Shown: positions 1-6,952 of the stretch, piece by piece | Layout of the letters: each line of letters starts with the position of its first letter | Position numbering within the stretch: position 1 is the first letter of the stretch | NCBI GenBank assembly: GCA_014379885.1 | Contig: JACMKW010000697.1 | Span: 1 to 8,685 of the forward strand | Length of the DNA: 8,685 nucleotides | Direction: 5' to 3' | Origin: Rhizobacter sp. | GTDB taxonomy: Bacteria; Pseudomonadota; Gammaproteobacteria; Burkholderiales; Burkholderiaceae | The notes under the pieces: model-generated | Database searches by the model: none | The model's input: the letters and a program-made list of their open reading frames with translations, nothing else | What the model was told of the DNA's origin: nothing | Position numbers and translations under genes: made by a program

Positions 1-2090
1 CACTCCGGTGCCACGAAGTACAGCATCTTCTCCACGTCGAAGATGGAGTTGATGAGCTCCGACAGCACGTGACGTGCAGCCAGGGTGTCGGGCGTTTCGG
101 GCACGCTGTCGTCGGGGCCGTAGCCTTTGGGCAGCAGCATCTCCTGGATCAGCTGGCGGTAGATGGTGATGCGCTCTTCTTCGCGCAGGTCATCGGCCGG
201 GCGGGGCGCCACTTGGCTGGCCAGCGTGATGCGCTCGGCCACCGCCTTGCTGTACGCCTCTTGCTGAGCGCGCAGCCGGGCGTTGTCGTAGTCGACCATC
301 TTCTTGTTGTAGTCGGTGAGGTCTTGCGAGGGCGGGTTCCAGGTGGCAGTGATCTGCAGCTTCACCGAGGGCTGGTCCTTGAAGTTCACCTGGTCGAGCG
401 AGACACGCACCGTGTCGCCCTGGGCTGCGACACGCGCCACGCAAATGTCGCTGTGCATCGACATCACCTGCAGCGAGCCGGCGTTGAGCGTGTAGCCCAC
501 ACCGGCCGATTCGAGGTAGTAGTCGCGCTCCCAGACGATCCAGTCGTTGTGATCCGGGTTGCTCTCCTGATCGCTGCCTTGATAGAAGATCACGTCGGTG
601 TCATCCCCGCCCGAAGTGTTTTGGTACGCGAAGTCGATCACGTAAGGCTTGGTCACTGGGTCGAGCTTGGCCGGCATGTCGGGGTGCGGGATGCTGTCCA
701 GATCAGCCGGCTGCGCCACGTGCACCAGGCGCGAGAGATCGAGCGCATCGCCGGGTGTGTCGACGAAGGTCTGCCAGCACAGGTAGGTGCCCACGTCTTG
801 CACTTGCACCGCCACCTGGCGCATCTTGCGGCGCAGCTCGTAGTTTTGCAGCTCGGTGGGCGAGGGGTTCTGGATCACGTAGCGCTTGCTGGTGGTGTTG
901 GTCGTCTCCGTCACCGTCTTGAACGTGGTCTTGTAGTTGGTCTTGATCTCGGTCGAGAGCTTGGTGCTCTGCTCGCGCATGTGCTTGTGCGAGGTTTCAC
1001 GCGCCTGTTTCTGCGTGTTGGCCATGTCGAAGTTCGACGAGGCAGTAACGCCCATGTAGCTGGCCGTGACGCTGGCGCCGAACTTGATGTCTTGCTGGTT
1101 GTCTTGTTTCACCGCATCGGAGAGTTCGTCTTGGTCGGTCGCCGAGAGTTCGCTCTTCTTGGTGGTCTCGATCGACTGTTCCATCGTCTTCTCGACCAGC
1201 ACCTTGCGCGTGTTGATCTCGATCAACTCCAAGCTGGTACCCGGGCTCAGCCACACGTGGCCGACCGGGCTGCCCAGGAAGGTGTCTAGCTCGAAGAAGT
1301 ACTGCCTGAAGAGATGCACGATGCCGATGGGCGAGAGCGCCACACGGTCGAGGTCGTAGTTCGGGTCCAGCCGGTCGAGCGGGTTGCTTGGCACGAACTG
1401 CTGCAGCGGGCCGAAGCTGGCGGCTTGCATCAACGCCGCGTGCGTCTGCTTCCAGTCGTGCGGGAACAGCAGCTTGCGGATGGCACCGAGCTGCTGCGCG
1501 TCTTTCAGCTGCATCAGCGTGGTGGCGATGCGCGCTTCGTACGCCATCACGGCCTTGGCGTCGTCGGCGGTGAAGATGTCCCGAGCACCTGTGGCACGGC
1601 CGGCTGCACCAGCCGTGCCCGTGCTCTGAAGCGCGTTCTGCAGGCGGGCGTTCACTGCATTGGTGACATCTTCCTTCAGCAGTTTGGTAACTGCAGGCAG
1701 ATCAAGCAGCTTGGCCAGTTCGGCGTCGGCCATCGTTTCAGCGGGGTCGCGTGACCCGCCGTCTGCCACAGCGCGCCGCAGGCTGGTGACAAAGAGGCTG
1801 CGGCTGCCCAGCACACCGACCTGGGCCTGGCCCGGCTCGAAGCCGGTGAGTTCCAGCCCGAGCACTGCGCCCGCCTCGCGCCGCGGCCCGAAGGTGAGCA
1901 GCGGTGCGGCGGCTTCCGACAGGCGCTCGAGGGTGCGCAGCGCATCCACCGAGAACCCGCGCGCGAAGCGGCGATGGTGGCGCTTGGACTTCCAGCCGAG
2001 CAGCGGCTGGTACACGCCGAACAGCTCGCTCGCGTAGGGCAGCACGCCCTTGTAGTCCTCGAACTTGAAGGTGGCTCTGGGTGCGGGCAT
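1..2090 (-). CDS. Large uncharacterised protein, N-terminal 696 residues (runs off left edge)
   Basis: An open frame runs without a stop from an ATG at 2090 to the left edge, so the C-terminus is missing and the full protein exceeds 696 residues. The start is supported by an AGGAC Shine-Dalgarno-like stretch about 6 nt upstream and an in-frame stop further up with no other in-frame ATG between. I do not recognise the family. There is no signal peptide or hydrophobic membrane segment. Visible parts: a basic N-terminal region (KSKRHHRRFARGF at 34-46); an Ala-rich helical region (about 115-225); a Lys/Glu-rich stretch (295-335); two alternating polar/hydrophobic segments typical of amphipathic beta strands (335-353 and 376-396, Thr-rich); a motif-dense region (NYELRRKMRQ 416-425, GTYLCWQTFVDTPG 434-447); a beta-rich Asp/Tyr-rich region (470-585); and a charged helix, possibly coiled coil (590-630). 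It follows the sensor kinase gene by 153 bp on the same strand. That the frame is coding is near certain; the function is unknown. Confidence 0.88.
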   Translation of the reverse strand, partial: MPAPRATFKFEDYKGVLPYASELFGVYQPLLGWKSKRHHRRFARGFSVDALRTLERLSEAAAPLLTFGPRREAGAVLGLELTGFEPGQAQVGVLGSRSLFVTSLRRAVADGGSRDPAETMADAELAKLLDLPAVTKLLKEDVTNAVNARLQNALQSTGTAGAAGRATGARDIFTADDAKAVMAYEARIATTLMQLKDAQQLGAIRKLLFPHDWKQTHAALMQAASFGPLQQFVPSNPLDRLDPNYDLDRVALSPIGIVHLFRQYFFELDTFLGSPVGHVWLSPGTSLELIEINTRKVLVEKTMEQSIETTKKSELSATDQDELSDAVKQDNQQDIKFGASVTASYMGVTASSNFDMANTQKQARETSHKHMREQSTKLSTEIKTNYKTTFKTVTETTNTTSKRYVIQNPSPTELQNYELRRKMRQVAVQVQDVGTYLCWQTFVDTPGDALDLSRLVHVAQPADLDSIPHPDMPAKLDPVTKPYVIDFAYQNTSGGDDTDVIFYQGSDQESNPDHNDWIVWERDYYLESAGVGYTLNAGSLQVMSMHSDICVARVAAQGDTVRVSLDQVNFKDQPSVKLQITATWNPPSQDLTDYNKKMVDYDNARLRAQQEAYSKAVAERITLASQVAPRPADDLREEERITIYRQLIQEMLLPKGYGPDDSVPETPDTLAARHVLSELINSIFDVEKMLYFVAPE

Positions 2091-2243
2091 GGCGGTGTCC
2101 TGTCCGGGTTGACGAAAGGGGCGCTGCTTGGGAAGCGCATCTACCAGTCAAGACGTACAGAACCGCCGAAACGGATCACCGGCCACCGCCGGGCAGCCAC
2201 TTCAAATGAGGGGGTGTCTGTTCAGTGCGTCACCAGGACGCCG

Positions 2244-5200
2244 CTAAGACGCAGGAAAGCGTTTGTCCAGCGCCGCCAGGAAATTGCTGAAGTCGATGGG
2301 CTTGGTCCAGTAGTCGCTGAAGCCCGCAGCGGTGGCGCGAGCGATGTCGGTGGGCATCGCGTTCGCCGACAAGGCAATGCAGTCGATGTGAGCCGTGGCG
2401 GCCTGCTGCTTCAGGTGGCGCAGTACCTCGAAGCCGTCGATGTCGGGCAGCTGGATGTCGATCAGGATCAGGTCGGGCAACAGGTTGGCTGCGAGCGCCA
2501 CGCCGGCCAATCCGGTGCTGGCCGATTCAAGCGTCAGGCCGGGTCGCATGCGAATCAGCTCTTCGACCAGCAGCACGTTCACCGGGTTGTCTTCGATGTA
2601 GAGCAGGCTGCCCTTGCGCACACGTGCCACCGGTTTGGCGACGGCCTCGGGCTCGGCCACCGCGCCTTGCGCTGCCTGCTGCGCGCGTGGCAACTGCACC
2701 GCGAAGGTCGAACCCAGGCCGGGCTGGCTGCTCACGCTCAGCTGGCCGTGCATGCGCGTGGCCAGCGCCTTCACCACCGCCAGGCCGATGCCCGTGCCTT
2801 CGATGCCCTCGCGCTCCAGCCCCAGGCGGTTGAAGGGCTCGAACAGGTGGGAGAGCTGGTCTTCGTTCATGCCGCGCCCGGTGTCTTGCACGTGCAACGT
2901 GACCTCGGTCTCGCCCACCACGCTCGACACCGTCACTCGCCCGTTCGGTCGGTTGTACTTGATGGCGTTGCTCAGCAGGTTGATCAGCATTTGGCGCAGC
3001 CGGGTGCGGTCTGCGAGCAGCACGCCGTCGACCCGCGCGGTGTGCACTGTCACGCCGTTCGCGCGCGCAAGCGCCTCCACCATGGGCAAGGCTTCTCGCA
3101 CCACTTCGTTCAGCGGCACGGGTTGCAGGTCGAGCTTGATCTGGTCGCTTTCCAGACTGGAGAGGTCGAGCACGTCGTCGATCAAGGCCAGCAGGTGCTC
3201 GCCCGCCGCCTGGATGTGCGCGACCTTGCTGCGTTGCGGGGGCGGCAGCATGTCTTTGCCGATCAGCAGCAGTTGGGAAAAACCCAGCACCGCGTTGAGT
3301 GGCGTGCGCAGCTCATGGCTCATGCGCGAGAGAAACTCTGATTTGGCCTGGCTTTCGCTCAAGGCGACTTCGCGTTCGCGGCGGTTGACTTCGGCGTTCT
3401 TGGCTTCGGTCACGTCCCAGTTGACGCCGATGCGGCGGCTGTTGCGGCCTTGCGCGTCGGGTGCAGGTGTGGAGCGCGAGGCCAGCCAGCGCTGCGTGCC
3501 GTCGGGCCACACCACGCGGAATTCGTACGAAGTAGGGCTGGTGTTGTGGGCGGCTTCGCTCAGCTCACGCTTGACGGCGTCTACGTCATCGGCGTGGGTC
3601 ATGGCCAAGCGCTGTGAAGCGTTCAGGGCCTGTGCCTGTGGCTCCATGCCACGCAGGCGGAACATGGCTTCGTCCCACACCGCTTCGCCGGTGGCGACGT
3701 CCCACTCCCAGGTGCCCATGCCCACGCTGCGCGCGGCCAGCGCCACGCGCTCGTTGACGCTGCGCAGCGCCGCTTCGGCACGCACACGCTCGGTCACGTC
3801 GAGCGTCACGCCGAAGACCATTAACACCCCATCGCGCTGCTCGCGGCGTGCACGGTTGACCAGCCAGCGCACCTCGCCGTCGGGGCGCACGATGCGGCAC
3901 TCGTGCTCGACCGACATGGTGTCGGCCGACACCTCGGCGCGTGCCGTGCGGATGGCCTCGCGGTCATCGGGGTGCACGATCTGGTTGACCCATTCGTCGC
4001 GGGTCGGGCCGCCAAGGTGCAGAGGGCGCCCGGTGATCCTGAACATCTGTTCATTCCAGGTCGCGCGATCGTCCTTCGGGTCGCGGCTCCAGATGCCCAC
4101 ACCGGCGGCGCTGACGGCGATTTCCAGGCGCTTGGCCAGCTCGCTCGCCTGGCGCAGCTTTTCCACCTGCACCGACACGTCGAGCGCCACGCCGATGAAT
4201 TCGATGGGCGTGCCGTTGTCGTCGCGGTGCACCACGCGGCGGGTGAGCACGTAGATCCAGGTGCCACTGGCGTGGCGGTAGCGTGCTTCCATGTCCACCG
4301 GCTCGGTGGTGTGCAGCGCCTGCTCGGCGGTGGCCAGCACCTGGGGAATGTCGTCAGGGTGAATGAGGTCGCGCACCTGATCGAGCGTCAAACCTTCGGG
4401 CACCGGTGGTATGCCCAGGATCTGGAACGCGTGGTCGTTGTAGAAGATGCGGTTGAGCGCCAGGTCGTGGCGCCAGATCGCGATGTTGCCCAGTTCGACC
4501 GCAATCTTCAGCTGCGCGTTGGCCTTGTTGAACGAATCGGCGAGCTGGTAGACCTCGGTGTCGTCCACCAGCAGGCCAACGGCACGCTCGGGAACGCCCG
4601 CCGGTGATGTCTTCACCTCCCAGTTGGAGTGCACGCGTCGCACACCGCCGTTGGGCGAGATGATCCGGTAGTGGTGTTCGTAGATTCCAGCCGCGCGGGT
4701 GGAGTTGCGGTAGGCCTCCATGGCGCCATCGTCAGGGTGGGCACGCACCGATGCTGCTTCGAAGGAGGGCGTGCCAGCGTCGGGAGGCATGTCGAAGAAG
4801 CGAAACATGTGGCGGTCCCAGCGGCCAACCCCGTCGGGAATGCTGCGTTCCCACACGGCAAGGCGGCCGAACTCCAGGGTCATGTCGAGCAGCTCGGCCT
4901 TGTGGCTGGCTTCAGCGCGCAGTTGTGTGGCTTGGGTGGTGTCTTGCAGGCTCAAGAGCGTGCGTGCGGCGCCTGTGTGCTCAGGTTCCGTGAGCGTTCT
5001 TGCGAACGCGAGCGCTGTACGTGCGCCACCAGAAGCGTCTCGCCACTGCAGATCGACGAGGCGCTCACTCAGCTGCGCGTTGTTCGCTGGCCAGTCATCG
5101 CAGCCCAGAAGTTGTGCCGGGGTATGCCCGGTGGCGTCGGCCAGAGGGCGGCCACAGGCTCGCAGGAAAGCGGCGTTCGCCCACACGATGCAGCCCTGCG

Positions 5201-5297
5201 CGTCGAGCAAAGTCAGCAGATCGCTGGTTGCGTCGAGCAGCGCGGCCCACGCAGGCGGGGCCGCGAGCGTGGGTGGCGAAGCCTGGGTGGGGGCCAT
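2244..5297 (-). CDS. Soluble multi-PAS hybrid sensor histidine kinase
   Basis: The 1017-residue protein should sense a signal through N-terminal PAS domains, autophosphorylate on His and pass phosphate to its own receiver. Domains: PAS 1 (about 15-125, divergent), then four similar PAS_3-like domains (about 138-250, 262-375, 390-503, 518-632), most with a Trp near the start, an H-P/A-D-D motif and a YR/FR..G..RW-type strand. The HisKA helix has the phospho-acceptor His661 in MSHELRTPLN. The ATPase domain shows an N box (LLSNAIKYN, Asn777), G1 (DTGRGM 805-810), an F box (EPF 820-822) and G2 (GTGIGLAVVK 834-843). The receiver has acidic E902/D903, phospho-acceptor D947 in LIDIQLPD, S977 and K999. 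All catalytic residues are present. No transmembrane segment is visible, so the protein is probably cytoplasmic. There is no HPt domain and no response-regulator gene beside it. The start lacks a clear Shine-Dalgarno; a weak TAGACT -10-like box ends 9 nt before the ATG. The ligand is unknown. Confidence 0.96.
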   Translation of the reverse strand: MAPTQASPPTLAAPPAWAALLDATSDLLTLLDAQGCIVWANAAFLRACGRPLADATGHTPAQLLGCDDWPANNAQLSERLVDLQWRDASGGARTALAFARTLTEPEHTGAARTLLSLQDTTQATQLRAEASHKAELLDMTLEFGRLAVWERSIPDGVGRWDRHMFRFFDMPPDAGTPSFEAASVRAHPDDGAMEAYRNSTRAAGIYEHHYRIISPNGGVRRVHSNWEVKTSPAGVPERAVGLLVDDTEVYQLADSFNKANAQLKIAVELGNIAIWRHDLALNRIFYNDHAFQILGIPPVPEGLTLDQVRDLIHPDDIPQVLATAEQALHTTEPVDMEARYRHASGTWIYVLTRRVVHRDDNGTPIEFIGVALDVSVQVEKLRQASELAKRLEIAVSAAGVGIWSRDPKDDRATWNEQMFRITGRPLHLGGPTRDEWVNQIVHPDDREAIRTARAEVSADTMSVEHECRIVRPDGEVRWLVNRARREQRDGVLMVFGVTLDVTERVRAEAALRSVNERVALAARSVGMGTWEWDVATGEAVWDEAMFRLRGMEPQAQALNASQRLAMTHADDVDAVKRELSEAAHNTSPTSYEFRVVWPDGTQRWLASRSTPAPDAQGRNSRRIGVNWDVTEAKNAEVNRREREVALSESQAKSEFLSRMSHELRTPLNAVLGFSQLLLIGKDMLPPPQRSKVAHIQAAGEHLLALIDDVLDLSSLESDQIKLDLQPVPLNEVVREALPMVEALARANGVTVHTARVDGVLLADRTRLRQMLINLLSNAIKYNRPNGRVTVSSVVGETEVTLHVQDTGRGMNEDQLSHLFEPFNRLGLEREGIEGTGIGLAVVKALATRMHGQLSVSSQPGLGSTFAVQLPRAQQAAQGAVAEPEAVAKPVARVRKGSLLYIEDNPVNVLLVEELIRMRPGLTLESASTGLAGVALAANLLPDLILIDIQLPDIDGFEVLRHLKQQAATAHIDCIALSANAMPTDIARATAAGFSDYWTKPIDFSNFLAALDKRFPAS

Positions 5298-5364
5298 GGA
5301 CGGCCAGTCTAGCGGCGACGCTCGTGCTGCGGGTAAGAATCGCCCACCCCATGTTGAGTTGCGT

Positions 5365-6405
5365 CTACTCGATGGCGACTTGCAGCACCAGTTTGCCGAA
5401 GTTCTCGCCGTTGAAGAGCTTGAGCAGGGTTTCCGGGAAGGCGTCGATGCCGCCGGTCACCACGTCTTCCTTGCTCTTCATCTTGCCGGCCTTCAGGTGG
5501 CCGGCCATCTCGGCAATGGCCTGGGGGAAGCGGTCGGTGTAGTCGAACACCACCATACCCTCCATGCGTGCCCGGTTGACCAGCAGCGACATGTAGTTCG
5601 CCGGGCCCTTGATTGCCGTGGTGTTGTTGTACTGGCTGATCGCGCCGCAGATGACGATGCGCGCGCCGCGGGTGATGCGGGTTAGCACGGTGTCGAGAAT
5701 CTCGCCGCCGACGTTGTCGAAGTAGATGTCTACGCCCTTGGGGCACAACTCGCGCAGGCTGTCTTTGATGTTCCCCGTCTTGTAGTCGACGCAGGCGTCG
5801 AAGCCCAGCTCGCGCACCACCCAGTCGCACTTGGTGGGGCCCCCGGCGATGCCCACCACACGCAGCCCAAGGATCTTGCCGAGCTGGCCCACGGTCTGGC
5901 CCACCGCGCCGGCGGCGCCCGAGACCACCAACGTTTGCCCGGCCTTGGGCAGGCCCACGTCCATCAGTCCGAAGTAGGCCGTCATGCCGGGCATGCCCAG
6001 CACGTTGAGCCACTGCGTGAGCGACCCAACGCCGGTGTCGATCTTGGCCAAGCCGCGGCTGTTGATCTCGGTTTCTGCGATGAGGCAGTATTCCTGTGCA
6101 CCGAGGGTGGCGCTCACGTGGTCGCCCACGGCAAACGCCGGGTTCTTTGAGGCCACCACCACGCCCACGCCGCCGGCACGCATCACTTCACCAATGCCCA
6201 CCGGCGGGATGTAGCTCTTGCCTTCGTTCATCCAGCCGCGCATGGCGGGGTCGAGCGAGAGGCTGAGTGTCTTCACCAGCACGCCGCCGGCTGCAGGCTC
6301 CTGTACCGGCTCGGTGGTGAAGCTCCAGTTGGCGCGGGTGGGCAGACCGACCGGGCGGGTGGCGAGACGCATCTGGTGGTTGGTGGTGGCTGTGAGTGTG
6401 GGCAT
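5365..6405 (-). CDS. NADP-dependent oxidoreductase, CurA / LTB4-dehydrogenase (MDR) family
   Basis: The 346-residue protein belongs to the zinc-free medium-chain dehydrogenase/reductase group that reduces the C=C bond of alpha,beta-unsaturated carbonyls with NADPH (E. coli CurA, mammalian prostaglandin reductase). Numbering from the chosen start, it shows SLDPAMRGWM (50-59), the nucleotide-binding glycine motif SGAAGAVGQ (162-170), GGPTKC after the second strand (188-193), a typical place for NADP phosphate recognition, and FDNVGG (229-234). The structural and catalytic zinc ligands of alcohol dehydrogenases are absent, as expected. I chose the ATG at 6405 because GGAG lies 6 nt before it and the length then matches the family. 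In-frame ATGs at 6417 and 6474 would add non-conserved residues. It is likely cytosolic. It ends 67 bp before the kinase gene on the same strand with no convincing terminator between them. The exact substrate cannot be read from sequence. Confidence 0.94.
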   Translation of the reverse strand: MPTLTATTNHQMRLATRPVGLPTRANWSFTTEPVQEPAAGGVLVKTLSLSLDPAMRGWMNEGKSYIPPVGIGEVMRAGGVGVVVASKNPAFAVGDHVSATLGAQEYCLIAETEINSRGLAKIDTGVGSLTQWLNVLGMPGMTAYFGLMDVGLPKAGQTLVVSGAAGAVGQTVGQLGKILGLRVVGIAGGPTKCDWVVRELGFDACVDYKTGNIKDSLRELCPKGVDIYFDNVGGEILDTVLTRITRGARIVICGAISQYNNTTAIKGPANYMSLLVNRARMEGMVVFDYTDRFPQAIAEMAGHLKAGKMKSKEDVVTGGIDAFPETLLKLFNGENFGKLVLQVAIE

Positions 6406-6410
6406 GGGTG

Positions 6411-6416
6411 TCTCCA
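6411..6416 (-). promoter_or_regulatory. Ribosome binding site deciding the oxidoreductase start
   Basis: On the minus strand TGGAGA places GGAG 6 nt before the ATG at 6405. The competing in-frame ATG at 6417 overlaps this Shine-Dalgarno, and neither it nor the ATG at 6474 has a comparable site. This favours the shorter 346-residue protein. Confidence 0.7.
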
Positions 6417-6493
6417 TAGGAAGTTGGCAAATCCTAGCCCTCGACTTTGCGCTCACCTGTCGCTCAGTTGTCATGCAGCCTCAGCTGCGGGCA

Positions 6494-6519
6494 TAAAAAA
6501 CGCGGCCGGAGCCGCGTTT
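6494..6519 (-). terminator. Intrinsic terminator of the cold-shock gene
   Basis: On the minus strand, arms AAACGCGGC and GCCGCGTTT (6519-6511 and 6506-6498) form a perfect 9-bp GC-rich stem with loop TCCG, and the T run extends to six residues (6500-6495). It starts 27 nt after the cold-shock stop codon and lies upstream of the oxidoreductase gene, so it isolates the cold-shock gene as a single-gene transcript. Confidence 0.92.
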
Positions 6520-6546
6520 CTTGAGCCAGGCGCAGAGCGCCAAGTC

Positions 6547-6759
6547 TTACGCCAGCACGCGAATGTTCGCTGCTTGCAGACCCTTCTGGCCTTCCTTCAC
6601 TTCAAATTCGACCTTCTGGTTTTCCAGCAGGGTCTTGAAGCCATCGCCTGTGATGTCGCGGAAGTGCGCGAACAGGTCAGCGCCGCCTGCGTCTTGAGCG
6701 ATGAAGCCGTAGCCCTTGCTCTCGTTGAACCACTTCACGGTACCGGTTTGAGTCGTCAT
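6547..6759 (-). CDS. Cold-shock protein, CspA family
   Basis: This is a 70-residue single cold-shock domain, the normal size of the family: a small five-stranded OB-fold that binds single-stranded RNA or DNA and melts mRNA secondary structure in the cytoplasm. The two RNA-binding motifs are present as RNP1 KGYGFI (15-20) and RNP2 DLFAHF (28-33), after the typical VKWFN segment (8-12). AGGAA lies 7 nt before the ATG, a good ribosome binding site. The gene stands alone: it ends at a strong intrinsic terminator and is divergent from the monooxygenase gene. Its leader contains a perfect hairpin 28 nt before the start codon, which may matter because csp mRNAs are often controlled through their 5' leader. 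Bacteria of this group usually carry several csp copies, so I cannot say which paralogue this is or whether it is cold-inducible. Confidence 0.97.
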   Translation of the reverse strand: MTTQTGTVKWFNESKGYGFIAQDAGGADLFAHFRDITGDGFKTLLENQKVEFEVKEGQKGLQAANIRVLA

Positions 6760-6787
6760 GGACGATTCCTATCTTTCTTACAAAGTA

Positions 6788-6809
6788 ATGCGCAGCACAT
6801 GCTGCGCAT
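6788..6809 (-). promoter_or_regulatory. Perfect inverted repeat (hairpin) in the cold-shock gene leader
   Basis: Arms ATGCGCAGC (6788-6796) and GCTGCGCAT (6801-6809) are exact reverse complements around the 4-nt centre ACAT, whose outer A and T can also pair. The element lies 28 nt before the cold-shock ATG and about 17 nt before its AGGAA site. No T run follows on either strand, so it is not a standard terminator. In the mRNA it would be a stable stem just upstream of the ribosome site; as DNA it could be an operator. The role is inferred only. Confidence 0.55.
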
Positions 6810-6850
6810 GCAGAGACACTCAAGAATCGTTATTGGGGGGTTCTGACGGA

Positions 6851-6872
6851 ACCGGCTTGGAACCAAGCCGGT
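6851..6872. promoter_or_regulatory. Perfect 10-bp inverted repeat between divergent genes
   Basis: Arms ACCGGCTTGG (6851-6860) and CCAAGCCGGT (6863-6872) are exact reverse complements separated by AA. It sits 91 bp upstream of the cold-shock start and 80 bp upstream of the monooxygenase start. No T run follows on either strand. It could be an operator for a dimeric regulator of one or both genes, or a leader hairpin if the cold-shock transcript starts above it. The symmetry is certain; the function is not. Confidence 0.5.
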
Positions 6873-6901
6873 ATTCGAAAAGATCACTAACAACCACTGT
6901 C

Positions 6902-6929
6902 TTGCGTATACCTGTAGGCTGAATATACA
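6902..6929 (+). promoter_or_regulatory. Possible sigma70 promoter for the monooxygenase gene
   Basis: TTGCGT (6902-6907) and TATACA (6924-6929) are separated by 16 bp, with 3/6 and 4/6 consensus matches. Transcription would begin near 6936 and leave a leader of about 17 nt before the ATG at 6953. The local region is unusually AT-rich for this window. The match is modest and is an inference. Confidence 0.35.
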
Positions 6930-6952
6930 ACAGCAACTGCGCCCAGATCCCT

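Noticed and set aside
69..1289. 406-codon plus-strand open frame at the left edge
   Set aside because: It is antisense to the large unknown frame, which has a credible start and protein-like composition. The plus-strand translation is Val/His/Arg-rich without motifs.
1676..2151. Two minus-strand open frames (137 and 154 codons) at the start of the unknown gene
   Set aside because: Both are in other frames of the same strand as the 696-codon frame, have Arg/Ala/Ser-rich compositions, and end while the main frame continues.
2146..2151. TTGACT on the minus strand upstream of the unknown gene as a -35 box
   Set aside because: No acceptable -10 hexamer lies 16-18 bp further on, so no promoter is called.
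2179..2192. Short stem CCGGC/GCCGG with a 4-nt loop downstream of the kinase gene
   Set aside because: It has only 5 bp and no T tract on either strand, and such stems are frequent by chance at this GC content. It is not a credible intrinsic terminator.
2227..2241. Short stem GCGTC/GACGC just after the kinase stop codon
   Set aside because: It has five base pairs and no T tract, too weak to call a terminator.
1974..3341. 455-codon plus-strand open frame spanning the unknown gene's start and the kinase's 3' part
   Set aside because: It crosses an intergenic gap and two real minus-strand genes. Its His/Gln/Val/Arg-rich composition is that of an antisense shadow and shows no domain.
2614..4254. 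546-codon plus-strand open frame antisense to the kinase
   Set aside because: It lies wholly inside the kinase gene, whose product has complete kinase motifs. The antisense translation is Ser/Arg-rich low-complexity without motifs, as expected from GC-rich codon bias.
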